Part shown: positions 1 to 9,292 of the stretch, in pieces
Position numbering within the stretch: position 1 is the first letter of the stretch
Layout of the letters: each line of letters opens with the position of its first letter
Source of the DNA: Saccharum officinarum
Lineage: Eukaryota; Streptophyta; Magnoliopsida; Poales; Poaceae
Length of the DNA stretch: 64,000 nt
Direction: 5' to 3'
Assembly: GCA_020631735.1 (NCBI GenBank)
Contig: CM036221.1
Coordinates: 17,341,381 to 17,405,380, forward strand
Made by a program: the position numbers and the translations under genes
Notes under the pieces: generated by a model
Database searches by the model: none
Told to the model about the DNA's origin: nothing
Seen by the model: the letters and a program-made list of their open reading frames with translations, nothing else

Positions 1-369
1 GTTAAGTTTTTGCCTTGATCGATCGGGGACCAGTGAGCAGCTGGTATTTATAGGCTGGCTCCAATGCGTCGATGGTCGTTGTGCTTGTGCAACAACTGCT
101 CTCCGGCAGGCCCTGATGTGAACAAGGAGTAGCTAGAACCTAGAAGGTCTTCAAAGTGGAGCAAGACCACTGTGCAATGCAGACATAGGGCCGGTCAACA
201 ACAAATCAGCACCAAAACCAGCTGTGCCTGCCTGAACAAACGAATGCGCTCAGAAGTCCAAAAGAGTTCGGTTCCCGAATGACAGATCGAAGTACTACTG
301 GCTGCTGGCTGGCTTTGGATGGATGCCTTCCTCTTGGGGGTAATGTGTCCGTCGTGTTTCAGGCTTTCA
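1..369. other. Intergenic, no gene seen
   Basis: No coding region, RNA gene or transposon end is recognisable here. The only open frames are short and without family resemblance. Confidence 0.5.
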
Positions 370-496
370 GACATTGCGGCCAAAAGCATCATCCAGGACA
401 GTAGCTGGCTAGCTGCTGCCAGACTGCAGCCAGCTGATTTGATGTAATTTCCTGGCAAAAGGTAGTGGTGTGGTAGCAAAGTATGTGTATATATAT

Positions 497-738
497 GGGC
501 ATGATTAGTTCGCGAAATTTTTTGGGAAATGGTACTGTAGCATTTTCGTTGTTATTTGGTAATTAGTGTCTAATTATGGTCTAATTAGGCTTACAAAATT
601 CGTCTCGTGAATTTCGTCTAAACTGTGTAATTATTTTATTTTTTTATCTATATTTAATGCTTCATATATGTGTCCAAAGATTCGATGTGACGGGAAATCT
701 TGAAAAAATTTGCAAAATTTTAGGAACTAAACATGCCC
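497..738. mobile_element. MITE with GGGCATG terminal inverted repeats
   Basis: The element opens GGGCATGATTAGTTC and closes with the inverse of GGGCATGTTTAGTTCC. Its core has the grass MITE signature around CTAATTAGGCTTA and ATTTAATGCTTCAT. It is non-coding, about 242 bp. Tandem unit 2 lacks it at the matching place. It belongs to the abundant GTTTAG-ended MITE family seen across this window, which is probably PIF/Harbinger (Tourist) related. Confidence 0.8.
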
Positions 739-908
739 ATAGCAAATGTATAATTGCTCCTTTTCAATTTTGTGGTGGTGATGAATCTATGAATCATGTT
801 TTTTTTTGCTTACTTAGTGTGAGGTACAGGGTACTTAAGACGATGATGTATGCATCTATGAATCATTCAATGCTTTTTTTAAAACTCAAACAAGATAAAC
901 TCGAGTAT

Positions 909-1151
909 GGCTGTGTTTAGATCCATTGAAAAGTGCACTATGTAAAAAAAAATCTCCATCACATCAAACTTGCGATACATGTGTGGAGTACTAAATGTGG
1001 ATAAAATCAAAAACTCATTGCACAGTTTGGTTGTACTTTGCGAAACGAACATTGTGAGACTAATTAGTTAACGGTTGGACAATTATTACCAAATACAAAC
1101 GAAATACTACAGTAAATTTTGGCACCCCAAATTCAGGAACTGAACACAGCC
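909..1151. mobile_element. MITE with GGCTGTGTT ends and TAT target duplication
   Basis: Terminal inverted repeats are GGCTGTGTTTAG on the left and the inverse of GGCTGTGTTCAG on the right. TAT flanks both sides (906-908 and 1152-1154). Tandem unit 2 keeps the uninterrupted target at about 3362-3375, with a single TAT, so the insertion boundaries are fixed by an internal empty site. The core motifs are those of the other GTTTAG-ended MITEs here. Confidence 0.88.
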
Positions 1152-1701
1152 TATGTTTAGTATTTAAACTAGAAGAATTGAACTTTGTAATCAATGTTTC
1201 GACGAAATTAATGAATTTGAATTTCAATTCCAGAACTCTACTAAATGGGCCGGGGTGTCATCTTCACCCACAGATTCATCTCTTTTAAAAAGACTCCTGC
1301 ATATTTTAAATAAAAAATTGGCGCTTTTCTATTCAGTTATTTAAGACTCCAGCAAGAAAAAACTTGTGTAAATAGATTCATTTATGCAAGTTCTATTTAT
1401 GGGATTATATTTAGCAGAAGTTTTGGGCACTGCTACAGTATAAAGACAGATCCGTTTGTCAAGCAAGCCTTAAAGGTTGTTGCTTTGGTTGCCCTGTTCG
1501 CTTGAACTTTTCAGCCGTGGAACAGTGTTTTTCAATCACAACAAATCAGCTTTAGCCGGCTTATCAGCCGCGGAACACTGTTTTTGTTCTAATAGATTTT
1601 GCATATGTTTTTGTTCTATTGTGTGTGTTATTTCCCCTTAATTAATTTTTATTATCATCTAATAAGCTGACAATGCTGTAAGACTTAGCAGTGTGCAACT
1701 A

Positions 1702-1974
1702 CGGCCTTGTTTAGTTTCAGGGTGTAAAATTTTAGTGTGTCATATAGGGGTGTTGTATGTGGCGTTCGGATACTAATAAAAAACAAATTACAGAATCCGT
1801 CGGTAAACCACGAGACGAATTTATTAAGCCTAATTAATCCGTCATTAGCACATGTGTTACTGTAGCACTTTATTGTCAAATCATGGACTAATTAGGCTTA
1901 AAAGATTCGTCTCATAAATTATACACAATCTGTGTAATTAGTTATTTTTTAAGTCTATAACGGTAAACAAGCCG
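1702..1974. mobile_element. MITE with CGGCCTTGTTTAG ends
   Basis: The left end CGGCCTTGTTTAG pairs with the inverse of CGGCTTGTTTACC on the right. The flanks carry a TA or TAC duplication. Tandem unit 2 shows the uninterrupted sequence at about 3583-3592 (AACTACGTAG). The element is about 273 bp with no coding capacity, and is related to the longer MITE at 26022-26364. Confidence 0.85.
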
Positions 1975-2023
1975 TACGTTGATTTTTTTTTTAACGAACT
2001 TGCTAGCCAGACTGACATTAGTT

Positions 2024-3600
2024 GACATTGCGGCCAAAAGCATTATCCAGGACAGTAGCTGGCTAGCTGCTGCCAGACTGCAGCCAGCTGGTTTGATGTA
2101 ATTTCGTGGCAAAAGGCAGTGGTGTGGTAGAGTATGTATATAGCATACTCCCTCCGTCCTAGAAAGAAGGTCGATTTGGCGTTTAAACTTTGTCCCATAA
2201 AGATGGTCGTTTTAGACCGTGGCCCCCAGCTGCAAAGGTCGTAGGCCTACGATCTTATCTTCTGCGTCCGCATCCTCCCATCCATCCCCACAACTGTGCG
2301 TGTTCTAGCACATCCCCTACGCCGCACCCGTCCTACCCGCACCGCCGCACCCGGTTTCCTCTTCTCTTTACCGTGCGGTGCTGAGGCGAAGGCCGGCGGG
2401 CTTCAAGTTGGAGCGGGCCGGCGTCAGCGCGGACGGAGCAGAGCGGCTTCTCTTCCGCGAGCGGCACTGAGGCGGAGGCGTTGGTGCGGCGTGGAGCAGA
2501 GTAGCCATCCCCAAGGCGGAGCGGCCAGCGCGGAGGTGGAGCTGGTCGACGGCAAGACGGCGAGCTAATTCGGTGGCGCATCCCGAGCGGGCCACGCCCG
2601 CTCCCTTCTTCTCCTTCTCCGGCCCCCCTCATCCATGGCGAAGAGCCGGCGATTTGGCCCCACCCTCGTCCACGACGCTCGACACAGAGGCGATCGTGAA
2701 TGGCGCGGTGGCGGAGAGCCAGAGATCCGTCCCCGCCCTCGTCTGCGGCCTCCAACGCGGAGGGGTCGCATGGCACGCTGGCGGCGATCCAGCCGTCATC
2801 CCCACCGTCGCCGGCGAATCCACGCGTCGTCAATGGATCCGTCCAGGATGGGGCAGCGGCGAGCGAGCGAAGCCTCCACTCCCCTCTTCTTCTTCACTCG
2901 CGGTCCCACCTCTTCTTCTTCGCCCGCGGCCTTGCCTCTTCTTCTTCGCCGGCATTGAGGTTGGGCGCGGTACGGAGCGAGGTTGGCACAGCCCTCGGCG
3001 AGGATGGCCGAGGCCCCAGGGTGAAGGAGCAGCCTGGTGTTGGAGAAGGAGGCGCGGGGTCAGCGGTCAACTTTTGGATCTGGATGGGGAAGAAGAGCAC
3101 GAGAGAGCAGGGAATATCAGAATAGGGGCATATTGGTCTTTTTCCTCTGGTCTCGGTAGCTGTGCCCCATCCTAGAACGTCTTCTATTACGTTACGGAGG
3201 GAGTATGTATAATTGCTCCTTTTCAATTTTGTGGTGGTGATGAATCTATGAATCATGTTTTTTTTGCTTACTTAGTGTGAGGTACAGGGTAATTAAGACG
3301 ATGATGTATGTATGTGGCATATTTTTCATTCAATGCTTTTTTAAAACTCAAACAAGATAAACTCGAGTATGTTTAGTATTTAAACTAGAAGAATTGAACT
3401 TTGTAATCAATGTTTTGATGAAATTAATGAATTCGAATTTCAATTCCAAAACTCTACTAAATGGACCAGTAATAATAGATTTTGCATATGTTTTTGTTCT
3501 ATTGTGTGTGCTATTTCCCCTTTATTAATTTTTATTATCATCTAATAAGCAGACAATGATGTAAGACTTAGCAGTGTGCAACTACGTAGATTTTTTTTTT
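2024..3600. repeat. Tandem duplication A, unit 2
   Basis: This is the second copy of the segment at 370-2023. The sequence at 2024-2145 matches 370-492, and 3206-3600 matches 745-2000 with the unit 1 MITEs missing. The unit is itself interrupted by a Stowaway-ended element at 2148-3203. Both units end in a T-run followed by the head of the GAAACA-core element (ACTTGCTAGC or ACTTACTAGC), so the duplication breakpoint probably lay inside that element. Confidence 0.8.
2148..3203. mobile_element. Stowaway-type (Tc1/mariner-like) element with GC-rich interior
   Basis: The left end CTCCCTCCGTCCTAG and the right end, whose inverse begins CTCCCTCCGTAACG, are flanked by TA on both sides (2146-2147 and 3204-3205). 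These are Stowaway/mariner hallmarks. At 1056 bp it is much longer than an ordinary Stowaway MITE. About 2240-3160 is strongly GC-rich and open in several frames on both strands, unlike the AT-rich surroundings. I recognise no protein domain in it. It could be captured genic DNA or the family's own non-coding interior. Confidence 0.7.
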
Positions 3601-4650
3601 AAAACGGACTTACTAGCGCCTAGACGTCCGATCCAGGGCGCTAGCGTCCGGATGGTGCCCGCAGCGCGAGCGAGCGCGCACCCTAGCGTTGTCGGGCTCG
3701 TGAGCGAGCGCTCTAGCAGCGGGCCCGTGCCGCCCCGTACGTCACCCACGCCGCCCCGAACATCGCCCGCGCCGCCAGCTGCTTCCCACGTGCATCCCAT
3801 GTGTAACACCCGATATACTTTTGAAACATGCAGATGCAACTGTTGCAACATACAAAAGAAGAAAGATGAAACGCTTGAAACAAACATCTGAAACACTTGC
3901 CAAAACGCCTGAAACCATTGCAAACCTATGCAACATCCAAATGAAACACTTGCAACGTACATATGAAACACCGGAAACACTTGAAACATATTGTTGCAAC
4001 ATGCATGTATATGCAACATCCAGATCTACTTTGGTAATATCTAGATAAAACACTTGCAACGTACGTCTAGAACAGATGAAACATTTTGAACATACACTTG
4101 AAACATACATGTATAGCCATTACAACATGTGCAACATCCCGATCAACTTTGCAACATCGATATATAACACTTGCAACATACCTTTGAAACATCTGAAATA
4201 CTTGAAACATACTCTTGCAACATGTGTTTTTAACGTAGCACCTACTTGCTGCTTGGACGAAGGGAGGCTTGTCAACGCAGAGCTCGATGTCGCGGAGTGG
4301 ATGCCCGCAGGTGGGCAGCTGCGTGGCCCCGGCAAGTGGCTGTGCAGCCACCGACGAGCTGTTGTGCGGCTCCCGTCGACAGGGCGGGCGGGTGTGGTCC
4401 CTCGCGGTGGAGGCGACAACGCCATGCAACTACGCTGCCCCGCGGCGAGCGTCCCCACGCAAGGAAGGTGAGTGGCTGGCGAGCGGCGTGATGGAGTCAG
4501 CCGCGGAAGACACATCCGCACGGTGAAAGAAGGGAGGAATGGGGAATTAGCATTTATTTATTTTTTATGGAGAAGTCGGTAGAAGGATCCGTGTATTAGG
4601 CTCCTCAGGCTCAAGAAGGGTGCGTCCGGAGTGTTGGACGCCCTGTGGAG
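3601..4650. mobile_element. Unclassified repeat element with GAAACA/GCAACAT core, copy A
   Basis: A GC-rich head (ACTAGCGCC, GCGTCCGGA) and a GC-rich tail (GGTGCGTCCGGAG, GGACGCCC) enclose an AT-richer core at about 3825-4240. The core is built from degenerate units such as TTGAAACA and TTGCAACAT repeated dozens of times. A second element with the same organisation lies at about 24355-25240, and a head fragment is at about 21250-21295. It looks like a non-autonomous DNA transposon (Mutator- or CACTA-like), but no clean target duplication was found. Open frames across it follow the simple repeats and are not genes. Confidence 0.55.
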
Positions 4651-5154
4651 AGCATTTTTCGTTTTTTTTTAAATATGCTATCCCTCACGTATGTCTAAGT
4701 TTTAAAATGGTACTAAAATACCACCATTAGGTCATGGGCGATTAAAAAATACCATAACTGGAGGGTGTTAGTGGGCCGAGGATTGGGGCATTATAAAGTC
4801 GCCGTTACTTTTTTTTCCTTTTTTTACCCTTTTGCTCATTGTTTTCAATCACTCTTCTGTTTAACTGTGGAACCATATGGCAAATATTTTGCGGTGGTAA
4901 TCTGATATGTCCCGTGGTGCACCAAGGTTCAGTAATCGTCAATTCGTCACCAGAGTAATGGGCTGCTGTCATTTCGCAAGAAAAAAATGATTGCTGTATG
5001 CTGTTGTTTTTAGTAAATTGTGATAAAGATTGTTCATTCAGTAATTGACTTCCTCGCCCAAAGGGTGCATTCAATAGTTTTTTCTCTCTCTCTTTTTTTT
5101 GCCTTTGGGTGAGGAGCAAAATTGTGGCAACTTTTTATTAACCAAGCACAAGTA
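4651..5154. other. Intergenic, no gene seen
   Basis: AT-rich DNA with T-runs. No coding signal, RNA gene or recognisable transposon ends were found. Confidence 0.5.
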
Positions 5155-5337
5155 GTAGTCTAATTTCTTTTTCATTTTGTGACAGTAAGATTGAGGAGAT
5201 GATCCTGTAAAGCAGTAAAGGCAAACCAACAAGTAGTCTAATTTCTTTTTCATTTTGTGACAGTAAGATTGAGGAGATGATCCTGTAAAGCAGTAAAGGC
5301 AAACCAACAAGTAGTCTAATTTCTTTTTCATTTTGTG
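5155..5337. repeat. 78-bp tandem repeat, about 2.3 copies
   Basis: Units start with GTAGTCTAATTTC at 5155, 5233 and 5311. The period is 78 bp and the two full copies are essentially identical. Because 78 is divisible by three, the minus strand stays open through the array and encodes a repeated 26-residue block. No start context, domain or upstream promoter supports a real gene. Confidence 0.9.
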
Positions 5338-5601
5338 GAAGTTGCACCAAATAATTTTTTTTGAGAGGTCACACGAAAAAAACAAAAAATTTTGAAAGGA
5401 GTTGCACCAATGCAAATTATTATTGTTCGTCACAACATATATACAAATATTAAGATCATGTCTACAAATCTATATACACTCGAAAAGTTATTTATCGTTT
5501 AAGAAAACGAAACTTGCACACAACTAATGAACTGACGTGCACGGCAACCAACTTGTTGGTTCCATCCATGCACGCATGCATCCCCTGATCCATCATATCC
5601 T

Positions 5602-5916
5602 TTATGGCATTTGCAGGCCACCGTGGTCGTCGCCGGTGATCCCTCGCTGGAACGCCGCCCTGTTCCTCCGAATGAACTCTTCAGCTAGCTCGTTGATGTC
5701 TCGCTCTCGCACCGGCACCGCTGCTTCCTTCCCGTGCTGCCCCGCCGGCGGCGGCGCTGGATGGACGCCGCCGCCGCGCGTGGTCGACGACGTCGTCACC
5801 GTGGTCGTCGTTGTCTTCGGCGACGGTGTCCCGTTGATGACGACGATCTTCTCCACCCTCTCAACATGGACCTCGCCGTCGCCGTCCGCAACCACACGTG
5901 CACCTCGGCGCCACAT
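5602..5916 (-). CDS. Small DUF761-like protein (candidate host gene)
   Basis: This is a 104-residue minus-strand frame. Its C-terminal third carries DINELAEEFIRRNRAAFQ, resembling the C-terminal motif of plant DUF761 proteins (roughly V/I-N-x-x-A-E-x-F-I-x-R-F). DUF761 members are small, poorly characterised plant proteins, some associated with stress or fibre expression. The N-terminal half has a basic stretch, a run of threonines and a proline/glycine segment. The frame stays open upstream of the chosen ATG at 5916, so a slightly longer product is possible. A TATA-like sequence at 5970-5980 lies about 54 bp upstream on the same strand, which favours the chosen start. The region is GC-rich against AT-rich flanks, as grass genes often are. 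The opposite strand also holds a 139-residue frame with no family likeness. Family membership is recognised by eye only. Confidence 0.5.
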   Translation of the reverse strand: MWRRGARVVADGDGEVHVERVEKIVVINGTPSPKTTTTTVTTSSTTRGGGVHPAPPPAGQHGKEAAVPVRERDINELAEEFIRRNRAAFQRGITGDDHGGLQMP

Positions 5917-5969
5917 CTCGACGATCGTCTTGGCAGTAGTAGCCTCTCTCAGCTGATTGTTTGCTGCTG

Positions 5970-5980
5970 TTTTTTTATAG
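5970..5980 (-). promoter_or_regulatory. TATA-like box upstream of the DUF761-like frame
   Basis: On the minus strand the sequence reads CTATAAAAAAA, about 54 bp before the ATG at 5916. This is a plausible core promoter with a short 5' leader. Confidence 0.4.
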
Positions 5981-7301
5981 GCTCCGATCCGAACAGTCGT
6001 TGGGGATGGGGAAGCTGATGTTGCTTAGTCGATCGCTGTACGTGCACCTCTCTCTAATCATGTGAAGACAGGTTCTGGTTGGTAGATGCCAAGATGGTTA
6101 GAATAGTGTAGTAGTTGACTAGCTAACAGTCCATTTCAATTTCAAGAAAAATGCAATTATCATTTTTCGATAAGACAAACAGTTTTACATTTAATTAAAT
6201 ATATACAAAAATACTAACATTTATGTATTGAAATATAAGTATCATTAGACTAATTAGAGAATATATTTCCATAATACTTTTTATAAGTCTGGCTCGCTCA
6301 ATCCAAACTCATAATTGTATTTTCTTTTCTTTTCTTTTCTTTTTTTTGGGGGGGTGCGGGGGTGCGGGGACATATAGTACCGTGTAAGAACTCTATGTGT
6401 CGGTACTTCTTCATGCATATCCATCATGAACTAATAATCAAATCCGCACACGTATAACAAAGCTATATATATGATTGAATGTAGAAACTTTTTTTATAAG
6501 GGTTGAATGTAGAAATTAGCAAGCTAGCTTAGTCACGAAGCTGATGAGAAGTCCAACAAAACAGGCCGGTTTGGCCGTTTGGTTTTCCTTCGGAGTGACA
6601 GAAAGGAGTGGTTGGAAACGAAATGCAGAATCAGTAGACACCAGCTATGTATAGCCCAGCTCCAGCCTCCAGCTGGGTAGGGAAAATATGTCAGATTTTG
6701 TTCGATTATTCCTTCCTTCGTCGGGAGGGAATAATGTATACCGGACCAGGACCTGTTTTCCCTTTTCAGCTCTTCAGACATTGCTGCGCGGCTGCGTGCA
6801 TACTACTCCTACGTATACTAGTACTAGCACCTGAATGCCAGTCTACGGAGATATAGATACTGGTAGCCGGTTTTTGTTCCGCCTGTGTGCAGCTTTTTGA
6901 GAAAGAATATACTCGCTGTATGCCACGTTTACTATGACTTTTCGTGGTCAAAGGATATGCATCTATCTATAAATTTCGAGCATCATCAACGTCTCTTCAC
7001 GTACCGAACATTGAAAACTGATATTGTTATGTTTTATTATCTTCTCTAAGACGTTTGATTTTTTGAAGACACCACGTGGCAGCTCTTTTTTTTTGTTTGG
7101 CAGCGATGGAAGCGGGGTTCTCATTGATGGTGTTTTGGACCCAGCATCCATGTAATTCTAGGCTTTTTACTGGAGTTGCTTTAAGGGTCAATGCTGCCAC
7201 ACATGTTTGACAAAGGTCTCACACGCCTCACATTTGCAGCTACCCCAACAACAAGAAGTCTTACCGTTAAGGATCCTATGTTGCCACCGTCATTAGACTT
7301 T

Positions 7302-7303
<2 letters not shown>
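5981..7303. other. Intergenic, no gene seen
   Basis: AT-rich DNA with a pyrimidine/G low-complexity run at about 6318-6375. Open frames are short and unlike known proteins. No transposon boundary was identified. Confidence 0.5.

Positions 7304-7376
<73 letters not shown>
7304..7376. repeat. TA dinucleotide microsatellite, about 36 repeats
   Basis: An uninterrupted AT/TA run of about 73 bp. Isoleucine-tyrosine frames on both strands across it are artefacts of the repeat. Confidence 0.97.
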
Positions 7377-7378
<2 letters not shown>

Positions 7379-7831
7379 CATTCATCGTTCATCATTTGGA
7401 TTCAAGTGTATTAGTAGTGAGACTAAGAGGGAATTAGTTTGTTTCCCTCTGCAAGGAATTTGTATCCAACATATCCCTCATCACGGATACTAGGTTTATC
7501 CAAACAACTTTTTTTTTCCTTTAGACTGTTTAGGGTAGCTACAGTGCATGCAAAGTGTTGTTAGCCTCAACGAAAAGCTATATTATAAATAGACCTAAAC
7601 AAGTTGAGGCTAACAGCCTCTCAATGCAAGCAGCAGTTCTGCCTGTGTTCCAATCCTGGTATATATTACTGTCGTTGTGCTTAGCTTTTATCCCAGTTCT
7701 TTCTTCCCGATCTCAACAGCGCGCAACATGCTGTTGCTTCGGTTTTTTGTTAGGACAGATCATCACTCCTGCAGGTCAATCTGACACCCTGCAAGGCTAT
7801 TGTTTCGCATAATTAGGTTGTCGACACATAG
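7377..7831. other. Intergenic, no gene seen
   Basis: No supported coding region. A short plus-strand frame at 7555-7812 has hydrophobic stretches but no recognisable family or promoter. Confidence 0.45.
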
Positions 7832-8072
7832 AGGTTGTTTAGTTGGCAAATTTTTTGGCGAAACGCTACTGTAGCAGTTTCGTTGTTATTTGGCAAATAT
7901 TGTCCAATCATAGTCTAATTAGGCTTAAAATATTTGTCTCGTCCATTTCGTCTAAACTGTGTAATTAGTTTTATTTTTTATCTATATTTAATGCTTCATG
8001 CATGCGTTCAAAGATTCGATGTGACGGGGAATCTGAAAATTTTGGCAAAATTTTTGGCATCTAAACGGTGCC
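7832..8072. mobile_element. GTTTAG-ended MITE
   Basis: The left end AGGTTGTTTAGTTGGC and the right end, inverse GGCACCGTTTAGATGCC, bound a core with CTAATTAGGCTTAAAA and ATTTAATGCTTCATGCATGC. It belongs to the same family as the MITE at 497-738. Confidence 0.75.
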
Positions 8073-8088
8073 ATACGTGAAAGACTGG

Positions 8089-8326
8089 GGCCTGGTTTAG
8101 ATCACCCCAAAAGTTTCAATTTTTTCACTCTCTCTCAATCACATCAATCTTGACGCATACGTGTAACATTAAATGTAGGTAAAAAATAACTAATTGCACA
8201 GTTTAGTTGTAAATCACGAAACGAATTTTTTGAGCCTAGTTAGTTCATGATTAGACATTAATTGTCAAATACAAACGAAACGCTACAGTTTCAAATTTTT
8301 CTAACTTTTTCGATCTAAACGAGGCC
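8089..8326. mobile_element. GTTTAG-ended MITE (opposite orientation)
   Basis: Terminal inverted repeats are GGCCTGGTTTAGATC and GGCCTCGTTTAGATC (inverse). The core contains the reverse-oriented motif GAGCCTAGTTAGTTCATG. It lies 16 bp from the preceding MITE and in the opposite orientation. Confidence 0.8.
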
Positions 8327-8589
8327 TGGAAGTTGGGGGCATGAATTGGATGGAGCATCGAGCCTTAACTTATTTACTCATCATCTTTTTGATTGTTCAT
8401 TATGCGAGGACGAGATCCGTGTTGGCCCTGCGTACTTTCTGGTCTGTTTTGTTTTTTTAAAGAAAAAGGTTCATTTTATCTCCTGGAACTATTATCATAG
8501 TCTAATGCTTCTCCTTAAGCTCTAAATTCAGACATCTTACCCCTAAACTTTCAAAAGCAATCCGGCTTATAATCCGTCTTTTTCAGCTT

Positions 8590-8680
8590 GTTTTTTTAGC
8601 CGGAACAGAATTTTTCTCTCACAACAAATCAGCCAACAGTGTTTTCAGCCGGCTTATCAGCACAGCCGAACGGGGCCAAA
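8590..8680. mobile_element. Short MITE fragment with CAGCCGGCTTATCAGC motif
   Basis: A short repeat containing ACAACAAATCAGCC and CAGCCGGCTTATCAGC. Similar sequence is at about 1495-1590, and a related element is at about 49466-49587. Its boundaries are uncertain. Confidence 0.45.
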
Positions 8681-8744
8681 TTACCTCCCTGTCCCGATTC
8701 GGAGTGGCCTGAAAGCAGCTTTGTCCCTTTTTAGCTACAACATT

Positions 8745-9292
8745 CGGTAAATACTCGATAAAGTTTTTAAACCACATAAAATGTCTCTACATTTCTAAAA
8801 AAACTCAAAAAGATTAGATTGGGATATGGCAAATCCAAATAATATATTTAGAGCTTATGAAAATATGTCTAGATACTTTAGAGAAATAGATTTAGCTCTA
8901 GGAAAGTTGAGGAAAATACTTAAAAGTATATATAAAATATGCAAAATATTCTAATAGGTGTATATAAACGTGTTTTAAAAATTTTGCATGGCAAAAAAGA
9001 AGATGGTAGCACGAGTACAACATACAGTCATAAATTAATGTTTAATGCATTCATGCTATGCATTTGTGCTAGTTGTCTATTTTGGGTTTATTGTGATAAG
9101 TTTTAAAACACATTTATATATAATTAGAATGTTCTGTTGATTTTCTAAATGTTTCTAAACATTTTTTTCATTTTACTAGAGCTAAACTTGTTTTCTAAAG
9201 CATCTAGAGATATTTTCATGTGAGCTCTAGATATTTTATTCAGATTTGGCGTATCTCGTTCTATCTTCAATTTTTTTTAGGAATTTTTAAAA
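8745..9292. repeat. Large inverted-repeat (foldback) element, left arm, loop and most of right arm
   Basis: 8745-9000 is an imperfect inverse copy of 9100-9292, continuing at 21046-21110 beyond the LTR retrotransposon. Matching landmarks include GGTAAATACTCGATAA near 8752 against the inverse of TTATCAAGTATTTACC near 21080, and TTTAGAGCTTATGAAAATAT near 8850 against the inverse of the GTGAGCTCTAGA region near 9225. The arms look about 70 percent similar by eye. No coding frame is present. It resembles an old foldback element or large MITE. Confidence 0.7.

Larger units (their letters stand above)
370..2023. repeat. Tandem duplication A, unit 1
   Basis: The stretch starting GACATTGCGGCCAAAAGC at 370 recurs at 2024, and the sequence from about 745 recurs from about 3206. 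The two units are the same ancestral segment in tandem. Unit 1 is interrupted by MITEs at 497-738, 909-1151 and 1702-1974, and has an extra stretch at about 1244-1590 that is absent from unit 2. That extra stretch contains part of a short repeat with CAGCCG motifs, which also appears near 8590-8680. Confidence 0.8.

Noticed and set aside
2333..3175. Overlapping frames of up to 200 aa on both strands
   Set aside because: They lie within the GC-rich interior of a Stowaway-type element and show no recognisable domain on either strand.
5155..5337. CRISPR-like array
   Set aside because: The repeats are direct with no unique spacers, and the DNA is plant nuclear.
7181..7493. Frames with long isoleucine-tyrosine runs on both strands
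   Set aside because: Created by the TA microsatellite at 7304-7376.
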